This document shows, piece by piece, positions 30,556 through 40,807 of a stretch of 64,000 nt of DNA. Under the pieces are notes generated by a model. It was not told the DNA's origin. It searched no databases and worked only from the letters and a program-made list of their open reading frames with translations. This DNA is from Dyella silvae. GTDB taxonomy: Bacteria; Pseudomonadota; Gammaproteobacteria; Xanthomonadales; Rhodanobacteraceae. A program made the position numbers and the translations under genes. The DNA is taken from assembly GCF_026421305.1 (NCBI RefSeq), contig NZ_JAPJBQ010000003.1, positions 372,001 through 436,000 on the forward strand, in the 5' to 3' direction. Each line of letters starts with the position of its first letter. Position 1 is the first letter of the stretch.

Positions 30556-31434
30556 TCAGGGGACGGAGTGGCCTTTGCTCGAGGTCCAGATCGCGTACCA
30601 GTCTTCCACATCGAGCTTGACGTCCAATGCAGCGACCGCGTCGCGCAGGCCTTCGATGCGGCCGGTGCCGGTAATAGGGTGGGGGCGCGAGGGATGACGC
30701 AGCACCCAGGCGAACGCCAGTGTGGTGAGGCTGATCCCGTAGCGTTCTGCGATAGCGGTCATTTCGGCGCGCACGCGTTGCGCCTGTTCATCGTCAGACG
30801 TAAACAGACGGCCGCCACCTAGCGGTGACCAGATCATGGGGCGGGCGCTGAGCTGCTGTGCTTGATCCAGCGTACCGTCGTCCAATGCATCCATCTGCAG
30901 CGGTGACAGTTCCAGCTGATTGGTGAGCAGTGCGTGGTGTTGGTGCAATAGCGCGAACTGGCTGGCGCTGTGATTGGACACGCCCCAGTACGCCACTTTG
31001 CCTTCGCGGGTCAAGGTGGTGAAGGTATCTGCGAGCTCAGCCGCATCCATCAGATAGTCGGGGCGATGGATCAGTACCAGGTCAAGCTGGTCGGTATGCA
31101 GGTTGCGCAGCGATTGTTCCACCTGCGCCCGCACGTAGCCGGCCGAGCTGTCGTAATAGTTGACGCGATACGGCATTTTTTCGGAGCGAAGGCGGATGCC
31201 GCACTTGGTGATCAGCTGCATGTGCTGGCGCAGCGCCGGGGCCGCTTTCAGCGCCTCGCCAAACTGACCCTCGGCCTGATAGTTGCCGTAGATGTCCGCA
31301 TGGTCGAACGATGTGATGCCGAGTTCCAGCGCCTGCTCGATCCAGCGCACGCGCTCCGCCACGCTCAGACGCCAGTCGGTGATGCGCCAGAGTCCGGCGA
31401 CGATGGGGGAGAGCGCAAACGTAGTGGACGACAT
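30556..31434 (-). CDS. aldo/keto reductase, YdhF-like
   Basis: About 292 residues from ATG 31434 (MSSTTFALSPIVAGLWRITD). A longer frame to 31506 adds 24 residues without family character. It follows E. coli YdhF closely in memory: FDHADIYGNYQ (catalytic Asp and Tyr), LITKCGI (Lys), LDLVLIHRPD (His), GVSNHSASQFALL, and a C-terminal NADPH-binding PITGTGRIEGLRDAV. An NADPH-dependent carbonyl reductase of unknown natural substrate, cytoplasmic. It ends near a hairpin shared with the nucleotidase gene. Confidence 0.88.
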   Translation of the reverse strand: MSSTTFALSPIVAGLWRITDWRLSVAERVRWIEQALELGITSFDHADIYGNYQAEGQFGEALKAAPALRQHMQLITKCGIRLRSEKMPYRVNYYDSSAGYVRAQVEQSLRNLHTDQLDLVLIHRPDYLMDAAELADTFTTLTREGKVAYWGVSNHSASQFALLHQHHALLTNQLELSPLQMDALDDGTLDQAQQLSARPMIWSPLGGGRLFTSDDEQAQRVRAEMTAIAERYGISLTTLAFAWVLRHPSRPHPITGTGRIEGLRDAVAALDVKLDVEDWYAIWTSSKGHSVP

Positions 31435-31502
31435 GACAAGACCGGGCACAAAGGAGGCTGGCAGTGTGCCAAGCGGCGCTGGTCGGCGCCAGCGTGTCAG
31501 CG

Positions 31503-32966
31503 TCACGGCGTCTGCGGTGGTGGCGTCGCCGGTTTTGAATTACTCAGCTGATCCGCGGACCAGCCGCCACCCAGGTCGCCGATAAGCGATACGGTATCGA
31601 GCAGGCGTTGCTGTTGGACGTTCAGCGCGCTCTCTTCGGTGCTCAGCTGCGTGACCTGCGCCGAGGCTGCCGTGGTGTAGTCGACGGTGCCTGCCTTGTA
31701 TTCGTTGAAGGCGATATCGGCGCCGCGAGTGGCATCGCGCACGGCCGAGTCCAGCACCTCGGCCTGCTGGGCCAGGATGCGCAGATTGGAGAGATCGTCC
31801 TCCACGTTCTTGAGCGCGTTGAGTACGGTGCCGCGATAGTTGGCGACGGCGGCTTCGTAGTTGGCTTTCGCTGCAGTTACCTGGCCATGCCGGGCGCCGG
31901 CATCGAACACGGTTTCGCTCACATCGGCACCCAAAGACCACACGTGGTTGGCGATATGCAGCAAACCCGCCAATGGCGATTGCGAGAATCCATCCGCCGC
32001 GTTGAGCGACACCGTTGGGTAGTAGGCAGCGACGGCAACGCCAATCGCGGCGTTCTCCGCCGCCATCTGACGTTCCGCCACGGCAATGTCAGGCCGCCGC
32101 TGCAGCAGGGTGGAAGGCACGCCCGCAGGCACCGTCGGCATGGTGGGCAGCGACGTGCTGTGAGGAATGTCGATTTCCTCCGGATTCTTGCCCACCAGCA
32201 CCGCGATGGCGTGCACGTATTGCGCGCGGGCAACGCCCAATGCGATGAGGCTGGATTGCGCATTCTCCAACTGGGTACGTGCCGTGATCACATCCGAGGG
32301 TGGTACCGTACCGGCCGCGCCCTGATTGGCCACGACGCGCAGGTATTCCTGATACGCCTGCACGGTTTTCTGCAGCAGATCGACATTGGCGTCGGTCACG
32401 CGCAGTTCGATCACGGCGGTGGCCAGCGTCGTCTGCTCCGACAGCGTGGCGTTGGCCAGCGTCGCTTCGCTGGCCTGCGCGCTGGCCTTGCTCTCTTCGA
32501 CCGTGCGGCGCACCTTGCCCCACAGGTCCGGAGCCCAGCTCACATTGCCCTCCAGTGACCCTGAGGTACTCACCGGGCGAAGATGTTCCACGCCGCTGCC
32601 CGCGTTGCCGGCGGCACTGCGCTGTTTGCTGGCCGCACCCGTAAGACCGATGGTCGGAAACAGGCTGCTGCGCGCCACTTGTACTTCGGCCAGTGCCGCC
32701 TGGTAGTTGGCGTAGTCCTGGCGCACGGTCTGGTTGGATACGGACACCATCGGTTCCAGCTGATCGAGCAATGGATCGTTGAACACCGTCCACCAGTCGC
32801 CCTTGGGTGCTTCCGCTGCCGGGGCTGCTGCGGTCCAGCCGGGCAGCTCCTTGTATTGAACGGGTGCGCTGACCTCGGGCCGATGGTAATCCGGGCCTAC
32901 CATGCAGCCGCCCAACCACATCGCGACTGAAATGGCCAACCACTTGATGGGCGTGTGGGTGTTCAT
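31503..32966 (-). CDS. outer-membrane efflux channel lipoprotein (NodT/OprM family)
   Basis: About 487 residues from ATG 32966, which has GGAGG 7 bases upstream. The lipobox is in AMWLGGC; after lipidated Cys comes the conserved MVGPDYHRPE. It has two repeated outer-membrane-efflux halves with long coiled-coil helices (DWWTVFNDPLLDQLE early; RRPDIAVAERQMAAENAAIGVA in the second half). It forms the trimeric TolC-like exit duct for the RND pumps encoded upstream. ATG overlaps the stop of the preceding gene as ATGA, indicating translational coupling. Last gene of the four-gene operon. Confidence 0.93.
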   Translation of the reverse strand: MNTHTPIKWLAISVAMWLGGCMVGPDYHRPEVSAPVQYKELPGWTAAAPAAEAPKGDWWTVFNDPLLDQLEPMVSVSNQTVRQDYANYQAALAEVQVARSSLFPTIGLTGAASKQRSAAGNAGSGVEHLRPVSTSGSLEGNVSWAPDLWGKVRRTVEESKASAQASEATLANATLSEQTTLATAVIELRVTDANVDLLQKTVQAYQEYLRVVANQGAAGTVPPSDVITARTQLENAQSSLIALGVARAQYVHAIAVLVGKNPEEIDIPHSTSLPTMPTVPAGVPSTLLQRRPDIAVAERQMAAENAAIGVAVAAYYPTVSLNAADGFSQSPLAGLLHIANHVWSLGADVSETVFDAGARHGQVTAAKANYEAAVANYRGTVLNALKNVEDDLSNLRILAQQAEVLDSAVRDATRGADIAFNEYKAGTVDYTTAASAQVTQLSTEESALNVQQQRLLDTVSLIGDLGGGWSADQLSNSKPATPPPQTP

Positions 32967-35900
32967 GCGCCTGCCTCCGACCGGTTCCACGGCATGCTCT
33001 GCGACCAGCGGGAGAGCCTGACGCCGAGGCGGTCGAGATAGAGATAAATCACGGGTGTGGTGTACAGCGTGAAGACCTGACTCAGGATCAGGCCGCCCAT
33101 GACCGTGATGCCCAACGGTTGCCGCAACGAGGCACCCTGTCCAAAACCCACCGCCAGAGGCACCGCGCCCAGCACGGCCGCTGCCGTGGTCATCATGATC
33201 GGCCGCAGGCGCAGGATGGCCGCTTCATGGATGGCGTCTTGTGGCGCCATGCCTTCATCACGCCGCAAGTGAATGGCGACGTCGATCATCATGATCGCGT
33301 TCTTCTTGACGATGCCGATCAGCAGAATGATGCCGATCAACGCGATCACCGAGAACGGCGTATTGAAAATCAACAGGGCGAGTGTGGCGCCAATGCCCGC
33401 CGATGGCAGCGTCGAAAGAATGGTGATGGGATGCACGGTGTGCTCGTAAAGCATGCCGAGCACGATATAGACAGCCGCGAGCGCCGCCAGTATCAGCAAG
33501 GGCATGGTCGACATAGACTGTGCGTAGACCTGCGCCGCGCCCGCTGTCGTACCGTGAATGGACGCAGGCATGCCCAGTTCCTGCGCTGCCTGATTGATAG
33601 CCGCCAGCGCATCGCTCAGCGAACCACCGGGTGGCAGGTTGAAGGAAATGGTGCCGGCTACCAATCCGCCCTGATGGCTGACCTGAGTGGCGGTGTGGTT
33701 GCTGATATACGTCGCCAGCGCCGGGAACGGCACCATGGTTTCTGCCGCTGTGCTGTCGGCGCTGCCGCTCGAGCTTCCACCTCTCGCGTTGGAAATGGCA
33801 TTGGTGAGCTGGTTGGCTTCGGCGTCGGCATTGAGCGCGTTGGTGTTGGATGCCACACCTTCCGCCGACGTAACCGCGGCCACCGCGGTAACGCCTTTGA
33901 CGAGGGCTTTCGACATCTGTGTCTGCTGCGTTCCCGTGGCGTTGCCTGCGGCGGTACTGAAGCGGATCCGCTCGAGCATTTGCGGGTATTGCCAGTAACG
34001 GGGCGCCACTTCCATTACCACGTAGTACTGATTGAGCGCGTTGTAAACCGTGGAGACCGTGCGCTGCCCGAACGCATCGTAGAGCACGCTGTCGATCTGG
34101 TTGGGTGCAAAACCGTAGCGTGCAGCCGTGGGGCGATTGATATGGACGTAGATCTGCAGGCCGTTCTGTTGCAGGTCGGAGTTCACATCGGTCAGCTTGT
34201 CGTGATACTTGGCCAGGTCGGCGACCAGCCTTGGCACCCAGGTGAACAGGGCGTTGGCATCGTCGCTGGTCAAGGTGTACTGGTATTCCGAGGCCGACTG
34301 ACGGCCGCCGATATGCAGATCCTGCGCAGCCTGCAGAAAAAGCTTGGCGCCGGATACCGCATTGAGCTGCGGGCGCAGCCGGTCGACCACCTGCGCCGCC
34401 GACAGCTTTCGCTGTGCCAGCGGCTTCAGTTCGATATAGACATTGGCTGTGTTGAGCGCGCGGCCTCCCGTGAAACCGGCCACGGATGCCACGGCCGGAT
34501 CGTTCTTAACGATCGCCTGCAACTGGGCCAGCTTCTTCTCCATCGCCTGAAACGAGATGCTCTGGTCGGCAATGATCTGTCCGAGCAGGATGCCGTTGTC
34601 CTGTTCGGGGAAGAAGGTGGAAGGCACCAGCTTGACGAGGAACACGTTGAGCACGATCAGGCTGATCAGCGTCAGACCGACCAGCAGCGCGTGATCGAGC
34701 ACGGCGGTAAGCGAACGTGAGTAGGCATTCCTGAAGCGATCGAACTGATGTTCGTACCAAAGTGCCCAGCGCGCTTTGGAGTGCAGGGTCTCGCGGCGCA
34801 ACACATACGCCGCCATGGTGGGTGTGACCGTCAGCGAGATGACCAGTGACAGCAGTATCGCCACCGACAGCGTCACGGCAAATTCGTGGAACAACAGGCC
34901 GATGATGCCTGGCATCAACAAGATCGGAAGAAAGACCGCGATCAGCGACAGGCTCATGGAAATGACGGTGAAGCTGACTTCTGCGCTGCCGACCATCGCC
35001 GCCTCGCGCACATCCATGCCGGTTTCGACATGGCGCACGATGTTCTCGAGCACTACCACCGCGTCGTCCACGACAAAGCCGGTGCCGATGGTCAGAGCCA
35101 TCAGCGACAGGTTGTCGATGCTGTAGCCCATGAGATACATCGGTCCGAAGGTGCCGATGATCGACAGCGGCAACGCTACGGCTGGCACAAGAATCGCCCG
35201 TGGCGATTGCAGAAAGATGTACACCACGCCAATCACCAGCAATACGGCCAGGACCAACGTGCGCTCGGTGTCGTTGACGGCGGCATTGACTGATTGCGAG
35301 CGATCAACGGAGATGCCGATGTGGACATTGCGCGGCAGGGTCGATTCGATGCCGGGCAGGCTCTTGCGAATCTGTGCCACGGTATTGACGATGTTGCTGC
35401 CGGGCATGGGAAACACGATCACCAGCACGGCATCCTGGCCGTTGTAGAGGCCGGCGTTGCGGATGTTTTCGGCCGAGTCCTGCACGTCCGCCACGTCGCG
35501 CAGCAACACGGGTGAGCCATTGCGGTAAGCGATGACGAGGTCGCGGTAGGGGGCTGCCTTGTTGATCTGGTCGTTGGAAAGTACTTCGTAACGCCGGCCG
35601 TTCTCGTCGATATGGCCCTTTGCGCTGTTCGCGTTGGCAGCACTGATGGCCGCGCGTACGTCTTCCAGGCCGATGCCGTAGCTGTTGAGCTGGTCTGGCT
35701 CCAGTTCCACGCGCACGGACGGCAGCGCGCTGCCGCCCAGGGTGATCTGGCCGACGCCGTTTACCTGGGACAGCTGTTGCTGGATTACCGAATCGGCCGA
35801 GTCGTAGAGCTGGGCACGCGTCAGCGTATGCGATGTCAGCGCCAGCACCATGATCGGCGAATCCGCCGGGTTGTACTCGCGGTAGGTCGGGTTGTTGCGC

Positions 35901-36268
35901 AAGGTGGTCGGCAGATCGGCGCGCGCGGCCTGAATCGCGGCCTGTACGTCGCGTGCAGCGCCGTTGATATCCCGGTTCAGGCCGAACTGCACGACGATGC
36001 TCGAGGTGCCTACCGAGCTCTGCGAGGTCAGTTCGGTGACATCGGCAATGGTGCCTAGACGCCGTTCCAGCGGTGCGGCCACGGTCGACGCCATGATGTC
36101 GGGGCTGGCGCCCGCCAGGTTGGCCTGCACCACGATCACCGGGAAGGTGATGTTGGGCAGCGGCGCAACGGGCAGATGGAAGTACGCCAGCAGGCCCGAC
36201 AACAGGATGGCAACGGCCAACAACGTGGTCGCCACCGGTCGCCGTATGAAGAGGCCGGGAATGTTCAT
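32963..36268 (-). CDS. RND efflux transporter, MdtC/MuxC-like
   Basis: 1101 residues of the RND family beginning MNIPGLFIRRPVATTLLAVA, with GTGFVVDDAVVVLENIVRH in TM4. The C-terminal GITVMGGLILSQVFTLYTTPVIYLYLDR matches MdtC. It is the second of two different transporters that work as a heteromultimer in MdtBC/MuxBC pumps. It carries a low-complexity Ala/Ser/Gly/Asn-rich insertion of about 75 residues (about 770-843) in the second periplasmic loop, which makes it longer than E. coli MdtC (1025). Start overlaps the stop of the preceding transporter gene as ATGA. Confidence 0.93.
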   Translation of the reverse strand: MNIPGLFIRRPVATTLLAVAILLSGLLAYFHLPVAPLPNITFPVIVVQANLAGASPDIMASTVAAPLERRLGTIADVTELTSQSSVGTSSIVVQFGLNRDINGAARDVQAAIQAARADLPTTLRNNPTYREYNPADSPIMVLALTSHTLTRAQLYDSADSVIQQQLSQVNGVGQITLGGSALPSVRVELEPDQLNSYGIGLEDVRAAISAANANSAKGHIDENGRRYEVLSNDQINKAAPYRDLVIAYRNGSPVLLRDVADVQDSAENIRNAGLYNGQDAVLVIVFPMPGSNIVNTVAQIRKSLPGIESTLPRNVHIGISVDRSQSVNAAVNDTERTLVLAVLLVIGVVYIFLQSPRAILVPAVALPLSIIGTFGPMYLMGYSIDNLSLMALTIGTGFVVDDAVVVLENIVRHVETGMDVREAAMVGSAEVSFTVISMSLSLIAVFLPILLMPGIIGLLFHEFAVTLSVAILLSLVISLTVTPTMAAYVLRRETLHSKARWALWYEHQFDRFRNAYSRSLTAVLDHALLVGLTLISLIVLNVFLVKLVPSTFFPEQDNGILLGQIIADQSISFQAMEKKLAQLQAIVKNDPAVASVAGFTGGRALNTANVYIELKPLAQRKLSAAQVVDRLRPQLNAVSGAKLFLQAAQDLHIGGRQSASEYQYTLTSDDANALFTWVPRLVADLAKYHDKLTDVNSDLQQNGLQIYVHINRPTAARYGFAPNQIDSVLYDAFGQRTVSTVYNALNQYYVVMEVAPRYWQYPQMLERIRFSTAAGNATGTQQTQMSKALVKGVTAVAAVTSAEGVASNTNALNADAEANQLTNAISNARGGSSSGSADSTAAETMVPFPALATYISNHTATQVSHQGGLVAGTISFNLPPGGSLSDALAAINQAAQELGMPASIHGTTAGAAQVYAQSMSTMPLLILAALAAVYIVLGMLYEHTVHPITILSTLPSAGIGATLALLIFNTPFSVIALIGIILLIGIVKKNAIMMIDVAIHLRRDEGMAPQDAIHEAAILRLRPIMMTTAAAVLGAVPLAVGFGQGASLRQPLGITVMGGLILSQVFTLYTTPVIYLYLDRLGVRLSRWSQSMPWNRSEAGA

Positions 36269-39200
36269 GGCGTGCTCTCGCTCGCCTGGGCGGCGGACTT
36301 GCCCTGGAAGCGCTGCGCCAGGCGGTCAAAGAACAGATAGATCACCGGCGTAGTGAACAGCGTAAGGACCTGGCTCAGCGCGAGCCCGCCGATGATGGCC
36401 AGACCCAGCGGGCGCCGCAGTTCGGAACCGGTACCGCTGCCCAGCAGCATCGGCAGGGCGCCCAGCATGGCGGCCAGCGTCGTCATCAGGATCGGACGAA
36501 AGCGCAGCAGCGAGGCTTCAAAGATCGCCTCAGCCGGTGGTTTGCCGTGCTGGCGTTCGGCCTCCAGCGCGAAGTCCACGATCATGATCGCGTTCTTCTT
36601 GACGATGCCGATCAACAGCACGATGCCGATGATGCCGATTACATCCAGGTCGCTGCCGGCGATCATCAGTGCGAGCAGGGCGCCAATGCCGGCCGAAGGC
36701 AGCGTGGAAAGTATCGTCACCGGATGGATGAAGCTCTCATACAGCACGCCCAGCACAATGTAGACGGCGACCAGGGCTGCGATCAGCAAGTACACCTCGC
36801 TGGAAAGCGAATCCTGGAACGCCTGTGCCGCACCCTGGAAGGACGACGTCATCGACGAGGGCAGGCGCATCGCCTGTTCCACCTGGTTGATTTCGCTCAC
36901 CGCCTTGCTCAGTGAGGCGTCCTTGGCGAGGTTGAAGGAAATGGTGACCGCGGGGAATTGCGCGAGGTGGCTGATCACCAGAGGTGACTTCGTTATCCGG
37001 AGGGCAGCGATGCCTTTCAGCGGTACCTGGCCCGTGCTGCTGGTCTGGCTGGGCAGATAAAGATCGCCCAACGACTCCACCGTGGGCAGGCTCTCCGGCT
37101 TGGCGACCAGAATCACCCGGTACTGGCTGGCCTGTTCGAAGATCGTCGACACGATGCGCTGCCCCAGCGTGTCGTACAGCGCATTGTCGATGGTGGCGGC
37201 AGTGATGCCATAGCGCGCGGCGAGCTGGCGGTTGACCTCGATATTCACGCTGAAACCATCGTTGTTGAGGTCGCTGGTGACATCGGTGATCGAGGTGATG
37301 TTCTTCATGCGTGTTATCAGCTCAGGCACGTACTGCTGAAAGGCCTGCTGATTCGGTCCGCGTAATACGAACTGATACTGGTTGGGCGATACGCGGGTAT
37401 CGAGGGTCAGGTCCTGTTCGGGCTGCAAGTAGAGCTTGATGCCGGGAACGTTGGCCACTTCGCCCTGCAGGCGTCTGGCGATCTCGGCAGCGGTCAGCGA
37501 GCGTTCGTCGCGCGGCTTGAGGTTGATCAGGAAGCGGCCGTTGTTGAGCGTGGTGTTGGTCCCGTCGATGCCGACATAGGAGGTGAGGTTGATGACATCC
37601 GGATCTTTGAGAATCGCCTCCACCAGCGCCACCTGCCGACTTTCCATGGCGGTGTACGACACCGAGTTGTCCGCCACGCTGATGCCCTGCAGCACGCCAA
37701 CGTCCTGTACGGGAAACAAGCCCTTGGGGATGATCACGTAAAGAATGATGGTGAGCGCCAGCGTTGCGACGAAGACGAGCAGGGTGGCTGTCTGCCGGGC
37801 CATCACGAACGTCAGGCCGCGCTTGTAGGCATCCAGGATCTGATTGAACACACGCTCGCTGATGCGCTCGAACCGGCTCGGATGACGATCGGCCTGCGCA
37901 CGCAGCAGCCGCGCACAGAGCATCGGCACCAACGTCAACGACACCACGGCGGACAACACAATCGTTACGGCCAGCGTTACCGCGAACTCGCTGAAGAGGC
38001 GTCCGATCACGCCGCCCATGAACAGCAGCGGGATCAGTACGGCAATCAGCGACACCGTCAGCGAGAGAATGGTGAAGCCGATCTGGCCTGAACCTTCCAG
38101 TGCTGCTTCCAGCGGCGTCCGGCCTTCCTCCAGATAGCGCACGATGTTTTCGATCATCACGATCGAGTCGTCGACGACAAAGCCGGTGGCGATGATCAGC
38201 GCCATCAGCGAGAGGTTGTCGATCGAATAGTTGAGCTCGTACATCAAGGCCAGCGTGCCGATCAGCGAGACCGGCACGGAGATGCTGGGAATCACGGTAG
38301 CCGGCAGGTTGCGTAGAAACACGAAGATCACCAGCACCACCAGCACTACGGCGAGCACCAGTTCGAAAGCGGCGTCGGAGACGGAGGAGCGGATCACGCC
38401 GGTGCTGTCCGACACCACCTGCACATTCATGCCGGCCGGCAGCGTGGATTCCAGCTGCGGCAGCACTTTCATGATCTGGTTGACCGTGGCGATGACGTTG
38501 GCGCCTGGCTGGCGCTGCACGTTGAGCACGATGGCTTGCGTCTTGTTGTACCAGGCACCTTGCTCGGTGTTTTGCGCCGACTCGGTGACACGGGCCACAT
38601 CGTGCAGAAACACCGGTGCGCCGTTCTGATACGAGATCACCGTGTCGAGATAGTCCTGCGGGTCCTGGATCTGGTCGTTGCCGTTGATGGTGTAGTTCAG
38701 CTCCGGACCGTCGAAATTGCCCTTGGGCTGGCTGACATTGACGTTGGCGATCAACGAGCGCAGATCGTCGATGTTGAGGCCGTAACCGGCGAGCTTCTTC
38801 GGGTCGGCCTCGACCCGGATAGCGGGCACGTTGCCACCGGCAGGCGTCACCAGTCCCACGCCCGGCACCTGCGAAATCTTTGCCCCGAGACGGTTGTTGG
38901 CGATGTCCTGCAGTTGCGGCAACGACATCGAGACCGAGGTGACGGCGAGAGTGAGGATCGGCTGGTCGGCCGGGTTGACCTTGGCGTACGTCGGCGGCGC
39001 GGGCAAGCCCGAAGGCAGCAGGCTGTTGGCAGCGTTGATGGCCTCCTGCACGTTCTGTTCGGCCACGTCGAGGTTGAGCGACAGGTCAAACTGCAGGGTG
39101 ATGATCGACGCACCCGCCGAGCTGTTGGAAGTCATCTGTTGCAGACCGGGAATCTGCCCTAGCTGCACTTCCAGCGGCGCCGTAACGGTGGTGGCCATCA

Positions 39201-39372
39201 CCGTGGGGCTGGCGCCGGGGTAAAAGGTCTGCACCTGGATGGTCGGGTAGTCGACATTGGGAAGCGACGACACCGGCAGAAAACGCATCGCGACGAGGCC
39301 CACGAGCACCAGGGCGATCATCAGCAGCGAGGTGGCTACCGGCCTGAGTACGAACAGGCGCGACATGTTCAT
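36265..39372 (-). CDS. RND efflux transporter, MdtB/MuxB-like
   Basis: 1035 residues. It starts MNMSRLFVLRPVATSLLMIA, has 12 helices with the proton-relay motif ATGFVVDDSIVMIENIVRY, and ends with LGLAIIGGLALSQVLTLFTTPVIYLFFDR. It pairs with the next-encoded RND protein as the MdtB-MdtC type heteromeric pump. Reading frame is intact, of normal length for MdtB (1040) and without the insertion seen in its partner. Lies 19 bp after the adaptor gene and overlaps the next gene by 4 bp. Confidence 0.93.
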   Translation of the reverse strand: MNMSRLFVLRPVATSLLMIALVLVGLVAMRFLPVSSLPNVDYPTIQVQTFYPGASPTVMATTVTAPLEVQLGQIPGLQQMTSNSSAGASIITLQFDLSLNLDVAEQNVQEAINAANSLLPSGLPAPPTYAKVNPADQPILTLAVTSVSMSLPQLQDIANNRLGAKISQVPGVGLVTPAGGNVPAIRVEADPKKLAGYGLNIDDLRSLIANVNVSQPKGNFDGPELNYTINGNDQIQDPQDYLDTVISYQNGAPVFLHDVARVTESAQNTEQGAWYNKTQAIVLNVQRQPGANVIATVNQIMKVLPQLESTLPAGMNVQVVSDSTGVIRSSVSDAAFELVLAVVLVVLVIFVFLRNLPATVIPSISVPVSLIGTLALMYELNYSIDNLSLMALIIATGFVVDDSIVMIENIVRYLEEGRTPLEAALEGSGQIGFTILSLTVSLIAVLIPLLFMGGVIGRLFSEFAVTLAVTIVLSAVVSLTLVPMLCARLLRAQADRHPSRFERISERVFNQILDAYKRGLTFVMARQTATLLVFVATLALTIILYVIIPKGLFPVQDVGVLQGISVADNSVSYTAMESRQVALVEAILKDPDVINLTSYVGIDGTNTTLNNGRFLINLKPRDERSLTAAEIARRLQGEVANVPGIKLYLQPEQDLTLDTRVSPNQYQFVLRGPNQQAFQQYVPELITRMKNITSITDVTSDLNNDGFSVNIEVNRQLAARYGITAATIDNALYDTLGQRIVSTIFEQASQYRVILVAKPESLPTVESLGDLYLPSQTSSTGQVPLKGIAALRITKSPLVISHLAQFPAVTISFNLAKDASLSKAVSEINQVEQAMRLPSSMTSSFQGAAQAFQDSLSSEVYLLIAALVAVYIVLGVLYESFIHPVTILSTLPSAGIGALLALMIAGSDLDVIGIIGIVLLIGIVKKNAIMIVDFALEAERQHGKPPAEAIFEASLLRFRPILMTTLAAMLGALPMLLGSGTGSELRRPLGLAIIGGLALSQVLTLFTTPVIYLFFDRLAQRFQGKSAAQASESTP

Positions 39373-39391
39373 GGGATCGCGCGCCCGTTAC

Positions 39392-40621
39392 TCACGACGA
39401 AGCGACGGCGTGCGTTCGCTTGCCGTCCTGGCCCGGAGGATGTGGCGCGGGTGTGTGCCCGGTGGCACCGGCTTTGGCAGTGGCGATCTTGATCTTTGCG
39501 CCGTCGCTCAGGCGATCCATGCCATCGGTGACTACCTGCTGGCCTGCGGCGAGCCCGGTCAGGATCACCGTGAATTTGCCGTCGCTGGGTCCCGGTGTCA
39601 CCTTGTGTACCGACACGGTCTGGTCTGCATTGACCAGGTAGACGTAGTCGCCCGGTGCGCCGCTCAGCACGGCCGGCGTGGGAACCAGCACGGCGTTCTG
39701 CAACGTGTCGACCAACAGGCGCACGTTGACGAATTCGTTGGGAAACAACACCTCGTCGTCATTGGGGAAGGTGGCGCGCAATGTCACCGTACCGGTGTTG
39801 GTCGCCATCTGGTTGCTGAGCGCGTACAGCGTGCCGGTAGCGAGTTGCTTGCTGTTATCGCTGTTGTAGACCGTCACGGCCAGCTTCGCCCCCGTGTTGA
39901 CGCGCTGAAGCACTTTGCTCAGCGCGTTCTGCGGCACGGTGAACTGCACCGTGGTGGGCTTGATGGTCGTTATCGTCACGATGCCCGGCGACGTCGACTG
40001 CGTCACGTAGTTGCCGGGATCCACCAGGCGCAGACCTACGCGCCCGGCGACAGGTGCCGTGATGTGGCAGTAGATGAGATCGAGATCGAATTGCGCGATG
40101 GAAGCGAGATCCGCTTTTGTCGCGGCTTCCAGTTGCTGCACGGTGAACTTCTGGTCGAAGTACGTCTGCTCGGCAATCGAGTTTTGCTGGTGCAGTTGCG
40201 TATAGCGAGCAAGGTCGGAGCGGGCCAGCGACAGGCTCGCCTCGTCCTTGGCAAGCTGCGCCTGTGCCTGTTGCTTGCTGATCTCGAACTGGCGCGGGTC
40301 GATCTGCGCGAGGAACTGGCCTTTCTCCACGTCCTGCCCTTCCTGATACCCCACCGCCACGAGATAGCCGCTCAGCTGCGGCAATACATTGACGGTGGCG
40401 ACGGGTGTCACGGTACCCAGCGCGCTCAGGATTTCGGGCATCGGACCCAGCGTGGCAGTGGCAGCGCTCACCACTTGCGGCGGCGCGCCGGTTTTGGTCT
40501 TGCCCCCGCTCAGGATATGGATGGCCATCAGCACGATGAGTGCGATGGCAACGAGCAGGGCGATCATCAGCCCGCGTCGTTTATGGAACGGCCCAACCGC
40601 TTTAAGGGTGTCGGCACTCAT
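39392..40621 (-). CDS. RND efflux periplasmic adaptor, MdtA/MuxA-like
   Basis: 409 residues, anchored by an N-terminal helix (GLMIALLVAIALIVLMAIHI) rather than a lipobox. The order is lipoyl half LPQLSGYLVAVGYQEGQDV, helical hairpin (about 110-165), ITAPVAGRVGLRLVDPGNYV, then beta-barrel and membrane-proximal domains (VNVRLLVDTLQNAVLVPTPAV). It fits the MdtA branch, which serves two RND proteins. Strong GGAGG just upstream of ATG. First gene of the operon adaptor - MdtB-like - MdtC-like - OM channel. Confidence 0.92.
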   Translation of the reverse strand: MSADTLKAVGPFHKRRGLMIALLVAIALIVLMAIHILSGGKTKTGAPPQVVSAATATLGPMPEILSALGTVTPVATVNVLPQLSGYLVAVGYQEGQDVEKGQFLAQIDPRQFEISKQQAQAQLAKDEASLSLARSDLARYTQLHQQNSIAEQTYFDQKFTVQQLEAATKADLASIAQFDLDLIYCHITAPVAGRVGLRLVDPGNYVTQSTSPGIVTITTIKPTTVQFTVPQNALSKVLQRVNTGAKLAVTVYNSDNSKQLATGTLYALSNQMATNTGTVTLRATFPNDDEVLFPNEFVNVRLLVDTLQNAVLVPTPAVLSGAPGDYVYLVNADQTVSVHKVTPGPSDGKFTVILTGLAAGQQVVTDGMDRLSDGAKIKIATAKAGATGHTPAPHPPGQDGKRTHAVASS

Positions 40622-40807
40622 GCACCACCTCCCAGCGATTCACTGCGCAGCCCGCAAGACCTGCCGAACTACTTTTAACGATTTGTTGTCGTCAAGGTTG
40701 ACCCAAAAGCACTGTGCAGACTGATCGCACAATGCTCGTCACGGATCGGTGAGCGCCAACGGGCGCCTTGGACGAACGCAGCAACTGGGAAGAAGAGACG
40801 CCGGTGC

